This document shows positions 1 through 9,091 of a stretch of DNA of 64,000 nucleotides, one piece after another. Made by a program: the position numbers and the translations under genes. The stretch's first letter is position 1, and each line of letters opens with the position of its first letter. Below the pieces are notes generated by a model that saw only the letters and a list, made by a program, of their open reading frames with translations, was not told where the DNA came from and ran no database searches. Source of the stretch: Paraglaciecola polaris LMG 21857 (GTDB lineage Bacteria; Pseudomonadota; Gammaproteobacteria; Enterobacterales; Alteromonadaceae); the NCBI RefSeq assembly GCF_000315055.1, contig NZ_BAER01000023.1:116971-180970 (forward strand). The letters are read 5' to 3'.

Positions 1-1
1 A

Positions 2-2083
2 GATATTGTCATTGATGCCTTAGACATCAGCTATTCTGACTCAGGTGTTATACGCGGTTTTATTGAACCCTTCAGTGCCGAAGACGTGACCGGAACGGGT
101 ATTAATACCACAGGCACACAAGTCGGCGTGAATCCAGTTTTGAGAACCGACCCGTCGAAAAAAGACGGCGACTTACAAGTGTTCGGCTTAAATGTTGAGT
201 ATCACTTGAATGACAATTGGTCAGTTGAAGTTGACGTGGCTAACAGTGAATCCACTAAGCGTGACTTACGTGGTGAATCTTATGCGGGACTGGCACGAAA
301 TGGTGCGCTTGATTCATCAGGTTTTGGTACACGGAATTTTGAGATGAGCCAAGACGGGATTTTATTTACTGACTCAACAGGATTAGACGCCTTTGCTGAT
401 CCAGCAGCCCTACAATTGGCTGGCCCACAAGAGTGGGGTGGTGGTTTAGCGAATTTGGCTGATCAATTTACCAGTACTGAATTAACCGCCAATGGCTCGC
501 CTTACAGTTATCTCAATGCGCAGGATGGATTCTTAAACTACGCGGATTTTAGCGAAGAGCTCACCACCTATAAATTTGAAGTCGTTGGCTTACTCGACGG
601 TGATGTCTTTACCAAAGTGACGGCGGGTGTGAACTACAGCGACCGATATAAAGACAAAGAGAACAAAGGCTTCTTTGCTACCTCTTCATCCTATCCATCT
701 TCTAGCGTTATACCGCAAGAATACTTATATAACGGCTTAGCCGATTTAACGTGGGCGGGCTTGGGGTATGTCGTGGCTTATGACGGTTTTGCACCTTATA
801 ACGACGGTGAATACACCCTTAATGACGCAGGCTTACTTGAGCCTGACCGTTTAGGGGATACCTATGTGGTAGAAGAAGAAGTCACCACGTTATACGCAAA
901 AGTAGACTTTAATACTGAACTAGGTGACTTCCCTGTGATGGGTAATATTGGTTTGCAATACGTGCAAACGGACCAATCTTCATCTGGTTATACAGGTGTG
1001 GTTGGCGCTAACTTCGCCGTATGTGACGCCGATAACGACCAGCAAATAGATGCTGACTGTAAAGTGTCGGTCAGTACAGATTATAGCCATGTGTTACCTA
1101 GCTTAAACGTGAGTGTGGAAGTGGCGGACAATAAATTTGTGCGCTTTGCGGCCAATAAAACGATTAGTCGTGCGCGAATCGATCAAATGAAAGCGTCTGG
1201 CTTCGTGAAGTTTGACCAAAATATCGACCAAATTGCGATCCCTAATACCCAAGCAGCGGTAGATGAATACGGCTCACCTTGGTCTAAGTTTGCTGGTAAC
1301 CCGTTACTGAAACCACTGGAAGCCAATAACTTTGATTTGTCTTTCGAGAACTACTTTGAAGATGAAGGTTATGTCTCAGCCGCTATCTTTTATAAAGATT
1401 TGGTTAATTGGACGCGGGATGGTGACCTAGGCATTAATTTCCGTAATGATGTTACCAATGGTGGCGCAGATTATTTCATCCCTGGATTTCATGACCGTAT
1501 TGCGTCTGAAGATGGCCTGTATGGTCCAGCGAACACCCCTTATTCAGCGGGTGATGTGATAACGCCGCCAGACTTCGGAAGTTACTCTTTCTTTGAAGAT
1601 GGCTTAACCGGTGAAGTAAAAGGCTTGGAGTTAACGGCAAACGTACCTTTGAATATGTTAGCAGATGCCCTAGAAGGCTTTGGTATAGCAGCATCGGCTA
1701 CCTTAATTGATGCTGAGTTAGAAGATGGTACTGCCATTCCCGGGCAATCGGATCGCACCTATTCCGTCACGGCCTATTACGCCATGGGCGGTTTTGAAGT
1801 ACGTTTAGCGGGGACTGACCGTTCTGAATTCAGCACCTATCAGCGTGGTGGTTCAAACAAGATTGAAACATCTACCCGTAATGCTGTGACCTTACTAGAT
1901 GCGCAAATCAGTTACGACTTTGAGGATTCTGATATCCATTATTTGCAAGGATTACGCGTGTCATTACAAGGCACCAATTTGACTGATGTGGATGAAGAAA
2001 CGGTTGACGACAATGGTATTGTGACCACGCGCCGCCAGTTCGGTCCGTCTTATATGGTTAACTTTAACTATGCTTTCTATTAA
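2..2083 (+). CDS. TonB-dependent receptor, C-terminal part (5' end outside window)
   Basis: The reading frame is open from the first bases of the window, so the gene enters from the left and its signal peptide, TonB box and most of the plug are missing. What remains (about 690 residues) is outer-membrane beta-barrel sequence: alternating aromatic and polar strands, acidic extracellular loops, and a segment with FEDEGYVSAAIFYKDL-like spacing that is characteristic of the large Caulobacter/Xanthomonas-type TonB receptors of polysaccharide-degrading bacteria. It ends in an aromatic strand (NFNYAFY) as outer-membrane barrels do. Such receptors import oligosaccharides or other large ligands using TonB energy; the ligand cannot be read from sequence. 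A GTG at 86 is in frame but lies inside the coding region and is not a start. A strong terminator follows directly. Confidence 0.9.
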   Translation, partial: DIVIDALDISYSDSGVIRGFIEPFSAEDVTGTGINTTGTQVGVNPVLRTDPSKKDGDLQVFGLNVEYHLNDNWSVEVDVANSESTKRDLRGESYAGLARNGALDSSGFGTRNFEMSQDGILFTDSTGLDAFADPAALQLAGPQEWGGGLANLADQFTSTELTANGSPYSYLNAQDGFLNYADFSEELTTYKFEVVGLLDGDVFTKVTAGVNYSDRYKDKENKGFFATSSSYPSSSVIPQEYLYNGLADLTWAGLGYVVAYDGFAPYNDGEYTLNDAGLLEPDRLGDTYVVEEEVTTLYAKVDFNTELGDFPVMGNIGLQYVQTDQSSSGYTGVVGANFAVCDADNDQQIDADCKVSVSTDYSHVLPSLNVSVEVADNKFVRFAANKTISRARIDQMKASGFVKFDQNIDQIAIPNTQAAVDEYGSPWSKFAGNPLLKPLEANNFDLSFENYFEDEGYVSAAIFYKDLVNWTRDGDLGINFRNDVTNGGADYFIPGFHDRIASEDGLYGPANTPYSAGDVITPPDFGSYSFFEDGLTGEVKGLELTANVPLNMLADALEGFGIAASATLIDAELEDGTAIPGQSDRTYSVTAYYAMGGFEVRLAGTDRSEFSTYQRGGSNKIETSTRNAVTLLDAQISYDFEDSDIHYLQGLRVSLQGTNLTDVDEETVDDNGIVTTRRQFGPSYMVNFNYAFY

Positions 2084-2098
2084 ATAATACAGGGTATT

Positions 2099-2135
2099 GG
2101 CCCCTCAGCATCTTCGCTGCAGGGGCCTTTTTTTT
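2099..2135 (+). terminator. Intrinsic terminator of the TonB receptor gene
   Basis: A 7-bp perfect stem (GGCCCCT / AGGGGCC) with a 15-nt loop is followed by eight T residues, 15 bases after the receptor stop codon. This is a textbook Rho-independent terminator. Confidence 0.9.
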
Positions 2136-2434
2136 GCTTAATTGATTGGGCTTTGCGTAACCCCAGAGTGACTAAGGTGTATAAATTTTAGCGGCTTAAC
2201 AACCTCCGCTAGTTAAATGCTTGCAAGTCTAGCTACCCCATGCTGAGTTTTTAGCGCGTTTCAGCAAATATCCGTCTTGATAAAGTGAATTGGCAAAGCA
2301 ATCCTATGACGTATGAAATTAAGGAGTAAGAAGGAACGGCAAAAGACGTTCTGACACTAGATATGCAACTTGGCAGCGGTGCGGCGATAACGTTCCATAA
2401 GCTCGACTAAATGAACGCAAGCGCAGTGGGTATC
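2136..2434. other. Intergenic region with no gene recognised
   Basis: About 300 bases between the receptor terminator and the promoter of the DUF3010 gene. No open frame with a convincing start, RNA gene or repeat was seen. Confidence 0.6.
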
Positions 2435-2462
2435 TTGTACCCAGTATATTTTGCGTTATACT
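2435..2462 (+). promoter_or_regulatory. Probable sigma-70 promoter of the DUF3010 gene
   Basis: TTGTAC (2435-2440) and TATACT (2457-2462) are separated by 16 bases and lie just upstream of the start codon at 2491. This is a good match to -35/-10 consensus elements; transcription start is inferred, not shown. Confidence 0.55.
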
Positions 2463-2490
2463 GCGCGGGTCTTAACTAGTTGGGTGAATT

Positions 2491-2937
2491 ATGAGAGTTT
2501 GTGGTGTTGAATTAAATAGTAACGATGTGAATGTGTGTTTATTGTCTTTGGCAGACGAGGTGTTTCAACTGCCCGATTTTCGCAGTCGTCGCTTGACCTT
2601 AACCGATATAAATAGCAGCAAAGATTTGCGCTATTTTCAGCAAACTTTCGCCAAGCTAATGAGCGATTACAAAGTTGATAAAGTGGTTATTCGTCAGCGT
2701 CCTATGAAAGGCAAATTTGCTGGTGGTGCCGTGGGCTTTAAATTAGAAGCGGCGATAGAGCTTATCGCTGATTTAGATGTGACGATTATGTCATCAACCG
2801 ATATCAAAGAATCGCTAAAGCGCAACCCAGTGCATATCCCTTATGGTGATACTGGCCTTAAAATGTATCAAGAAGTCGCGTTTAATACCGCATTCGCTTA
2901 TTTGATGAAAGATAAGTACGCCCCAAGAGAAGACTAG
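2491..2937 (+). CDS. DUF3010 family protein
   Basis: A 148-residue soluble protein that I recognise as the DUF3010 family, conserved in marine gammaproteobacteria and of unknown function. The N-terminus (MRVCGVELNSNDVNVCLL) resembles the first strand of an RNase H-like or Holliday-junction-resolvase-like fold, in which a buried acidic residue often follows the hydrophobic strand; KVVIRQRPMKGKFAGG (about residues 64-79) would fit a second conserved element. That structural reading is inference. There is no signal peptide or membrane segment. It has its own promoter, appears monocistronic, and ends just before a bidirectional terminator shared with the convergent transporter gene. Confidence 0.8.
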   Translation: MRVCGVELNSNDVNVCLLSLADEVFQLPDFRSRRLTLTDINSSKDLRYFQQTFAKLMSDYKVDKVVIRQRPMKGKFAGGAVGFKLEAAIELIADLDVTIMSSTDIKESLKRNPVHIPYGDTGLKMYQEVAFNTAFAYLMKDKYAPRED

Positions 2938-2966
2938 TCCTGTAAAGATAGCATTATTTATTGTTT

Positions 2967-2990
2967 AAAAAGGCGCTTAGCGCCTTTTTT
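2967..2990. terminator. Bidirectional terminator between convergent genes
   Basis: GGCGCTTAGCGCC forms a short GC-rich hairpin flanked by an A-run on the left and a T-run on the right, so it can terminate both the DUF3010 gene (+) and the NRAMP-like gene (-). Confidence 0.8.
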
Positions 2991-3034
2991 ACTGCCGGTA
3001 TTTTAACGGATTATATTCGTTGCAAGGACGGCAG

Positions 3035-4261
3035 TTACATCACCGAGAGTGATTTCAGCACTAAACGTACGCCTAGACCCACGGACACTAAAAATACTAA
3101 TGCCCCCAAACCATTGGCTAGCATTCCATTGGTGTGTTTGCCTAGCAATGCCTTGTTATTCATGGTGTAAAGTAAGAATGCAGCGATGATGGGCAGTAAT
3201 AAGCCATTGGCGAACTGAGCGCCGATAATGATATTAATCGGTTTTGCTCCGCTGAGTGCAAATACCACCCCAACAATCAACACACTTAAGCTCACACTGC
3301 GAAAAATGAGCTCGCGTATTTTCGCTTTCGGGTTAATGATTTCTGTGATGGCGTATGCCGTTGCCAGTGGTGCAGTGAGTGAACTGCTTAATCCGGCGGC
3401 AAGTAGACCCGCGCCCAATAAATACTTGGAAAAGGAACCGAAAAGGGGCTCCAGTTGAATGGCCATGTCGGCCGCACTACTGGCACCTAACCCTCTGGAA
3501 AATAAACTAGCTGCGGCCGTGGACACAATGAACATAGCTACCAATCCACCTAGACCAATAGAGATAACCGAGTCGGCTCGGGCAGCAGGTAAATCAGCTT
3601 CACCTTGCCAGCGTGCTTTCGCGGCTGAGGCGTGTAAAAACAGATTATAAGGCACCACGGTCGTGCCGATTAAAGCCACCACTGTGATCAGGCTGTCATC
3701 GGGTAAGGTTGGCGTAAACAAGCCATGGGCAAATGCCGAGAGATCGGGTTGGCTGACAACAAATGTACCGATAAACGCCACGCCCATAAATAGCACCAAT
3801 ACCATTAATAAGCGCTCAACCTGACGGTAGCTACCGCGCCATAACGCCAAACCTGCTACGGTCGCGATACTCAATATCGTCCATGTAAAAGACGCATCAC
3901 TAGGGCCGCTTAATATTGCACTGACGCCCAGTGCAGCACCGGACAAGTTACCTGCTTCATAGGCTGCGTTACCGCCATACAAAGCGAGGGCAATTAAACC
4001 AAATAGCGGCCATCGCCATATGGAGTGTTGCAGGCTTTCGCGCAATGCTTCTCCTAAGCCTTTTTGCGCTATGGTGCCTAAGCGGCCTGACATTTCTTGA
4101 AAAATAATGGTGGCTATGGTGGCAAACAATAACGCCCACAGTAGTACGTAGCCAAAATTAGCTCCGGCCAACGTACAAACTGTCACTGTACCTGGGCCAA
4201 TAAACGCTGCGGCGACAAGCGCGCCCGGGCCAACGTTTTTAATGAAATTCAGTGAGGGCAT
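3035..4261 (-). CDS. NRAMP-family divalent-metal transporter-like protein lacking canonical metal ligands
   Basis: A 408-residue inner-membrane protein with about 11 hydrophobic segments and the overall NRAMP (MntH/SLC11) pattern: GPGALVAAAFIGPG in TM1, GGNAAYEAGNLSGAA in TM3 and an LxLHASAAKARW segment after TM6. The two motifs that bind Mn/Fe in classical NRAMPs are altered: TM1 DPGN is GPGT (residues 22-25), and TM6 MPH is VPY (203-205), so the ligand Asp, Asn and Met and the conserved His are absent. Substrate is therefore uncertain; NRAMP-related clades with other substrates (for example Mg2+) are known to have altered sites. It is transcribed away from the oxoprolinase gene and converges on the DUF3010 gene. 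I would not call it mntH. Confidence 0.85.
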   Translation of the reverse strand: MPSLNFIKNVGPGALVAAAFIGPGTVTVCTLAGANFGYVLLWALLFATIATIIFQEMSGRLGTIAQKGLGEALRESLQHSIWRWPLFGLIALALYGGNAAYEAGNLSGAALGVSAILSGPSDASFTWTILSIATVAGLALWRGSYRQVERLLMVLVLFMGVAFIGTFVVSQPDLSAFAHGLFTPTLPDDSLITVVALIGTTVVPYNLFLHASAAKARWQGEADLPAARADSVISIGLGGLVAMFIVSTAAASLFSRGLGASSAADMAIQLEPLFGSFSKYLLGAGLLAAGLSSSLTAPLATAYAITEIINPKAKIRELIFRSVSLSVLIVGVVFALSGAKPINIIIGAQFANGLLLPIIAAFLLYTMNNKALLGKHTNGMLANGLGALVFLVSVGLGVRLVLKSLSVM

Positions 4262-4374
4262 TATTCTTCATTCCTATGTGCACGCTTGAGCGTATCTAAT
4301 GTCGTTAGGCAATATCAGTTAAGCATATTTGCTCACGTTGATGATGCGCCAACTTAGCAACATAAAAAACGCAT

Positions 4375-4402
4375 ATCAACATTATATTTATAAAATGTTG
4401 AT
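4375..4402. promoter_or_regulatory. Perfect inverted repeat in the divergent promoter region (candidate operator)
   Basis: ATCAACATT (4375-4383) and AATGTTGAT (4394-4402) are perfect reverse complements separated by an AT-only 10-bp spacer. The element lies between the divergent NRAMP-like and oxoprolinase genes, 63 bases before the oxoprolinase start, and its right arm runs into a TTGATA that could be a -35 box. The wHTH protein encoded downstream is a plausible ligand. Confidence 0.45.
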
Positions 4403-4464
4403 AAATTGTCATTGTATGGTTAGATTGATCCCAGATAAAGCATTCAATCTGGGGATGAAGACAC

Positions 4465-7400
4465 ATGAGCAGCACAGCAAACAAATCGAGTAAGCCTATT
4501 CAAAATCCGAGTCAGGCGATCAGCAATGCCGATAGCCCCTGTTGGGATTTCTGGGTCGACCGCGGAGGAACATTTACGGATATCGTGGCCAAAGATCCGC
4601 AAAATCGTTTGCTGACCAAAAAGTTGCTCTCTGAAAACCCCACCGCATACGAAGACGCTGCGCTGCAAGGGATCCGCGATTTTCTTGGTATCGATGGTGA
4701 TGCCCCTATCCCAACCCATTTAATTGGCAGTGTTAAAATGGGTACCACGGTTGCGACAAATGCCTTGCTTGAACGCAAAGGGGAGCCGACCGTGTTGGCG
4801 ATCACCCAAGGGTTACGGGATGTGCTGGAAATTGGCTATCAAGTACGCCCCAAAACCTTTGCCCTAAATATTGAAAAGCCCGAGTTGTTGTATCAAGACG
4901 TGATTGAAGTGACTGAGCGGTTTGATAATGACGGTAACGTGCTTGTGCCGTTAGACGAGCAAGCAGTGCGACGCAATCTTCAGCAGCAATATGTTGCTGG
5001 GTATCGCAGTGTGGCTATAGTACTCATGCATGCTTACAAATACCCAGAGCATGAATTACGTGTTGCCCACATTGCTAAAGAAATTGGCTTTAGCCAAATC
5101 AGCACCAGCCATGATGTCAGCCCTATGGTGCGTATTGTACCCAGAGGTGATACCACAGTCGTTGATGCGTATTTATCGCCTATTTTACGCCGTTATGTGC
5201 AGCGGGTGGGCGCCGCTATCGGGGCAAACACGGATGACCAGCCTCAACAAGAAGGGCAGCAAAGCAGCAACAAACGCTTGCAGTTTATGCGCTCATCTGG
5301 AGGCTTGACGGCCGCCAGTAAATTCCAAGGGCGGGATGCGATATTGTCTGGGCCAGCAGGTGGCATTATTGGCGCGGTACGCACCAGTGAATTAGCAGGT
5401 TTTAATAAAATCATCGGCTTTGATATGGGCGGTACGTCTACCGACGTTTCCCATTACGCCGGTGACTATGAGCGTGCATTTGAAACCCAAGTCGCTGGCG
5501 TGCGCATGAGTGTACCTATGATGAGTGTGCATACAGTGGCCGCCGGGGGCGGCTCAGTGTTACATTTTGACGAACAGCGTTTTCGGGTTGGGCCTGAGTC
5601 AGCTGGGGCATTTCCTGGGCCCATGTCTTATCGAAATGGCGGGCCGTTAACCGTCACTGATGCCAATGTATGTTTAGGCAAAGTCGATCCACGTTTTTTC
5701 CCAAAATTATTTGGTCCAGAGCACAAGCAAGCCATTGACGATAAAGTGGTTAAAAGCGCCTTTAATGCCATCGCGCAAAAACAGGGAATGGATGCCAGCG
5801 GCGAGCAAGTGGCCGAAGGTTTTTTAACCATTGCCATTGAGCATATGGCGCAAGCGATTAAGAAAATATCCATTGAGCGCGGTTACGATGTACAACAATA
5901 TGCCTTGACCTGTTTTGGTGGTGCGGGCGGGCAGCACGCCTGTTTAGTGGCTGATCGTTTGGGTATGCAGACTATTTTCATTCATCCTTTCGCCAGCATC
6001 TTATCTGCTTATGGTATGGGACTGGCTGATGTTCGTAGCCAGCGAACTGAGACGTTCCAGCATGTAATGGATGCCAGCAGTTTGGCTGATTTGCATCAGG
6101 CATTTTCCCGCCTGAAAGCCCATACCGGTAATGAGCTTACGGAGCAAGGTATAACCAGCGACGCGCAAACCCATAGCGCAACCGTGTTTTTACGTTACCA
6201 AGGAACTGATACGACCTTGCCTATTGTGCAAGGCTCGATAACACAGATGCAAGCCGAGTTTGAGAGCGTACATTTGGCCCAGTATGGCTTTATTTCCCCA
6301 GATAAAGAGATCATTATTGAATCGATCTCCATGGAATCTGCTGGTGGCGGGCAACATATTGACGAGCCAGTTTATCCCCTTATCGATAGTGGTTTACCCC
6401 AGGCCCAAGAAAAAACTCAAATCTTCTCTGCTGGGCAGTGGCATAACACCCCCATTTATCAATTGAATCAGTTGCTTCCTGGTCATAAAGTGCAAGGCCC
6501 AGCCATTATCATAGAAGACAATGGTACTGTCATAGTCGAGCCTAACTGGACTGCGAATATGACTGCGCACAAGCATTTAGTTTTACACAAAGCGCAAACG
6601 GCCAGTGCGGCAAAAACGTCAAATAATGATATTTCAGCCACGGACAAAAAACAGCAGAATAAGCCAGAACAGGGGCAAAGCGATCCGGTGTTGGTCGAGA
6701 TTTTCAATAATCAATTTATGTCTATTGCTGAGCAAATGGGCATAGTGCTGCGTAACACCTCGTCCTCGGTGAACATCAAAGAGCGGTTAGACTTTTCCTG
6801 TGCAGTGTTCGACCTAAGCGGGCGCTTAATTGCCAATGCGCCACATATTCCAGTGCATTTAGGCTCAATGGACGCCACAGTCAAAGTGTTGATAAAAAGT
6901 GGTTTAAGCATAGAGGCCGGGGATGTCTTTATTCACAATGATCCCTTCAATGGTGGTTCACATTTACCCGATGTGACGGTAATTACGCCGATATTCGACC
7001 AGCATAATGAACAGGTTATATTCTATGTAGCCAGTCGAGCGCATCACGCAGACATTGGTGGTATCGCACCGGGCTCAATGTCACCCAAAGCGAAAACCAT
7101 TATCGAAGAAGGGGTGATTATTCCGTGTATGAAACTCGTCTCAAAAGGACAGTTTTTGCAGGATGAATTAGAAACCTTGATGCTTGGGGCAAAATACCCA
7201 GTACGAAATTTCGCGCAAAATGTCGCTGACCTGCATGCACAAATTGGCGCAAATCGCCGCGGGTACCAAGAGCTACTTAAACTCATCAATGAATACACTC
7301 TGCCTGTAGTGAACACCTATACCCAGCACATTATGGATAACGCCGAAGAAAGCGTGCGTCGCACGATAGACTCGTTGGAAGGCGGCCAGTACAGCTATGA

Positions 7401-8217
7401 AATGGATGGCGGCTTGCGCATCTGCGTTAAGGTTGATGTTGACAGAACCACCCGCAGTGCAAGTATCGATTTCACCGGAACCAGCGCACAACAACCGAGT
7501 AACTTCAACGCGCCAGCGGCCATCACCCAAGCGGTGGTGCTGTATGTATTTCGTTGTTTGGTGGATAGTGATATTCCACTTAACGCAGGCTGTATGCGCC
7601 CACTGACGATCACTGTGCCACAGGGCTCTATGCTCAACCCTGTTTATCCCGCTGCCGTCGTGGCGGGTAACGTTGAGGTTAGCCAAGCGGCGACCAATGC
7701 GTTATTTGGTGCGATGGGTACCTTAGGCATGAGTCAAGGGACCATGAACAACCTAACTTTTGGTAATGACGAGTATCAGTACTACGAAACGATATGCTCT
7801 GGCGCGCCGGCTGGACCTGGCTTTCACGGTGCAGCAGCGGTACATACCCATATGACGAATTCACGTTTAACGGATCCTGAGATACTTGAGTCACGTTATC
7901 CGGTTTTACTCGATAAATTTGTGGTACGCCGTGACTCAGGAGGCAAAGGACAATGGCATGCCGGGGACGGTATAGAAAGGCGTATTCGCTTCTTAGCCAA
8001 TATGCAGTGCGCGATTTTGTCTGGCCATCGTGAAGTACCGCTCGCTGGTGTGAAAGGTGGCCAAGCAGGGGAGCTTGGGCACAATTGGATTGAGCGCGAC
8101 GGCCAAAAATGGTGCGACCTTGGTGGTAGCAACGAGAGCGAAGTACAATCTGGCGATGTTGTGGTTATTCAAACCCCCACTGGCGGCGGATTTGGCCGAA
8201 TCAGCGAAGATCAATAA
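4465..8217 (+). CDS. 5-oxoprolinase / hydantoinase, fused HyuA-HyuB
   Basis: A 1250-residue cytoplasmic enzyme with both halves of the ATP-dependent oxoprolinase/hydantoinase family in one chain, close to the length of eukaryotic 5-oxoprolinase. The HyuA half (about 27-700) has actin-fold ATPase loops: VDRGGTFTDIV (31-41), SGPAGG (295-300) and GFDMGGTSTDVSHY (318-331). A polar Gln/Lys-rich linker (about 708-738) joins it to the HyuB half, starting DPVLVEIFNNQF near 740 and ending TPTGGGFGR. The family hydrolyses 5-oxoproline to glutamate or opens hydantoin rings with ATP; which substrate is used here is not determined. A MarR/wHTH-type gene follows 76 bases downstream and probably regulates it. 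The start ATG at 4465 follows GGGGATGAAG, a reasonable ribosome site. Confidence 0.9.
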   Translation: MSSTANKSSKPIQNPSQAISNADSPCWDFWVDRGGTFTDIVAKDPQNRLLTKKLLSENPTAYEDAALQGIRDFLGIDGDAPIPTHLIGSVKMGTTVATNALLERKGEPTVLAITQGLRDVLEIGYQVRPKTFALNIEKPELLYQDVIEVTERFDNDGNVLVPLDEQAVRRNLQQQYVAGYRSVAIVLMHAYKYPEHELRVAHIAKEIGFSQISTSHDVSPMVRIVPRGDTTVVDAYLSPILRRYVQRVGAAIGANTDDQPQQEGQQSSNKRLQFMRSSGGLTAASKFQGRDAILSGPAGGIIGAVRTSELAGFNKIIGFDMGGTSTDVSHYAGDYERAFETQVAGVRMSVPMMSVHTVAAGGGSVLHFDEQRFRVGPESAGAFPGPMSYRNGGPLTVTDANVCLGKVDPRFFPKLFGPEHKQAIDDKVVKSAFNAIAQKQGMDASGEQVAEGFLTIAIEHMAQAIKKISIERGYDVQQYALTCFGGAGGQHACLVADRLGMQTIFIHPFASILSAYGMGLADVRSQRTETFQHVMDASSLADLHQAFSRLKAHTGNELTEQGITSDAQTHSATVFLRYQGTDTTLPIVQGSITQMQAEFESVHLAQYGFISPDKEIIIESISMESAGGGQHIDEPVYPLIDSGLPQAQEKTQIFSAGQWHNTPIYQLNQLLPGHKVQGPAIIIEDNGTVIVEPNWTANMTAHKHLVLHKAQTASAAKTSNNDISATDKKQQNKPEQGQSDPVLVEIFNNQFMSIAEQMGIVLRNTSSSVNIKERLDFSCAVFDLSGRLIANAPHIPVHLGSMDATVKVLIKSGLSIEAGDVFIHNDPFNGGSHLPDVTVITPIFDQHNEQVIFYVASRAHHADIGGIAPGSMSPKAKTIIEEGVIIPCMKLVSKGQFLQDELETLMLGAKYPVRNFAQNVADLHAQIGANRRGYQELLKLINEYTLPVVNTYTQHIMDNAEESVRRTIDSLEGGQYSYEMDGGLRICVKVDVDRTTRSASIDFTGTSAQQPSNFNAPAAITQAVVLYVFRCLVDSDIPLNAGCMRPLTITVPQGSMLNPVYPAAVVAGNVEVSQAATNALFGAMGTLGMSQGTMNNLTFGNDEYQYYETICSGAPAGPGFHGAAAVHTHMTNSRLTDPEILESRYPVLLDKFVVRRDSGGKGQWHAGDGIERRIRFLANMQCAILSGHREVPLAGVKGGQAGELGHNWIERDGQKWCDLGGSNESEVQSGDVVVIQTPTGGGFGRISEDQ

Positions 8218-8293
8218 TGTTTTTGGCAACTTATAGTGGGCTAAAAACAAGCATACAACAAATATCGTAAATCCAGTAACAGAGAGTAATGCC

Positions 8294-8866
8294 GTGAGTA
8301 AAGAAAAAAAACAGGCTGAAGGCTTAACACGCAATAACCCGCAAGGCGGAACTGTTCATGGGCACGGGCAAAAAATAGTGTCATCTGAGCACTTAGCCTC
8401 CCCTGAAAACTGGCCTTTGTCTGAAGTGGAATATGGCATGACAATCGTCTACAACGCGTTTTCACAATGGATGGTGCGCTGCGCCACAGCGTCCGGTATT
8501 GGTGAGCTGGCGGTGTTAGATATTCTTATTCTGCACAACATTAATCACCGAGGCCGGGAAAAACGCCTGAATGATATTGCCTTCATGCTCAATATCATTG
8601 ATACCCATACAGTCAACTACGCCATAAAAAAACTGCTTAAACTTGAATTAGTCGTCGGCAGCAAGCGCGGTAAAGAAATTTTTTACGCAACGTCAGATAA
8701 AGGTCGCGCAGCCTGCGAAGAGTACGGCCGAGTGCGTGAGCAGTGTTTGCTTGATGGTTTAAAATTGTTAGATGTAGACGCCGACCAGTTGGTGACGTTA
8801 GCGGCTACCCTACGTTCGATGTCTGGATTGTACGACCAAGCATCTCGCGCGGCTGCGTCTTTGTAA
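8294..8866 (+). CDS. MarR-like winged-helix DNA-binding regulator
   Basis: A 190-residue protein beginning at GTG 8294. After a polar N-terminal tail of about 40 residues it shows a MarR-type arrangement: a helix that packs the dimer (LSEVEYGMTIVYNAFSQWM), a helix-turn-helix region (KRLNDIAFMLNIIDTHTVNYAIKKLLKLEL, about 95-125) and a wing (VVGSKRGKEIFYATSDKGRAACEEY). It is codirectional with the oxoprolinase gene after 76 bases, so it is likely its regulator; the inverted repeat at 4375-4402 is a candidate site. The ATG at 8289 opens a two-codon frame and cannot be the start. A hairpin follows the gene. Confidence 0.8.
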   Translation: MSKEKKQAEGLTRNNPQGGTVHGHGQKIVSSEHLASPENWPLSEVEYGMTIVYNAFSQWMVRCATASGIGELAVLDILILHNINHRGREKRLNDIAFMLNIIDTHTVNYAIKKLLKLELVVGSKRGKEIFYATSDKGRAACEEYGRVREQCLLDGLKLLDVDADQLVTLAATLRSMSGLYDQASRAAASL

Positions 8867-8880
8867 CAGTATGTGCAAAT

Positions 8881-8910
8881 TGAGCCGCGTTTACACATAA
8901 CCGCGGCTCA
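8881..8910 (+). terminator. Probable terminator after the wHTH regulator gene
   Basis: TGAGCCGCG (8881-8889) pairs perfectly with CGCGGCTCA (8902-8910) across a 12-nt loop, 15 bases after the stop. The following GTTTCACTCTT is only moderately T-rich. Confidence 0.65.
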
Positions 8911-9091
8911 GTTTCACTCTTAATCCCGCGTCAAATAGCATATTAACACTTCTATAACATCTGAATATGGTCACTCATAGTTAGATTCAATTTTACAATT
9001 TTACCCACTCAGTGGCATTGTCTATGACCTGAATGTCATTTTAATGGTGTCTTGCTGAGGTTGCAGCGATACCTAGCTGAGATAAATCATC

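Noticed and set aside
7273..7686. 137-codon antisense frame inside the oxoprolinase gene
   Set aside because: Lies wholly opposite conserved HyuB sequence and has no recognisable domain; a shadow of the real gene.
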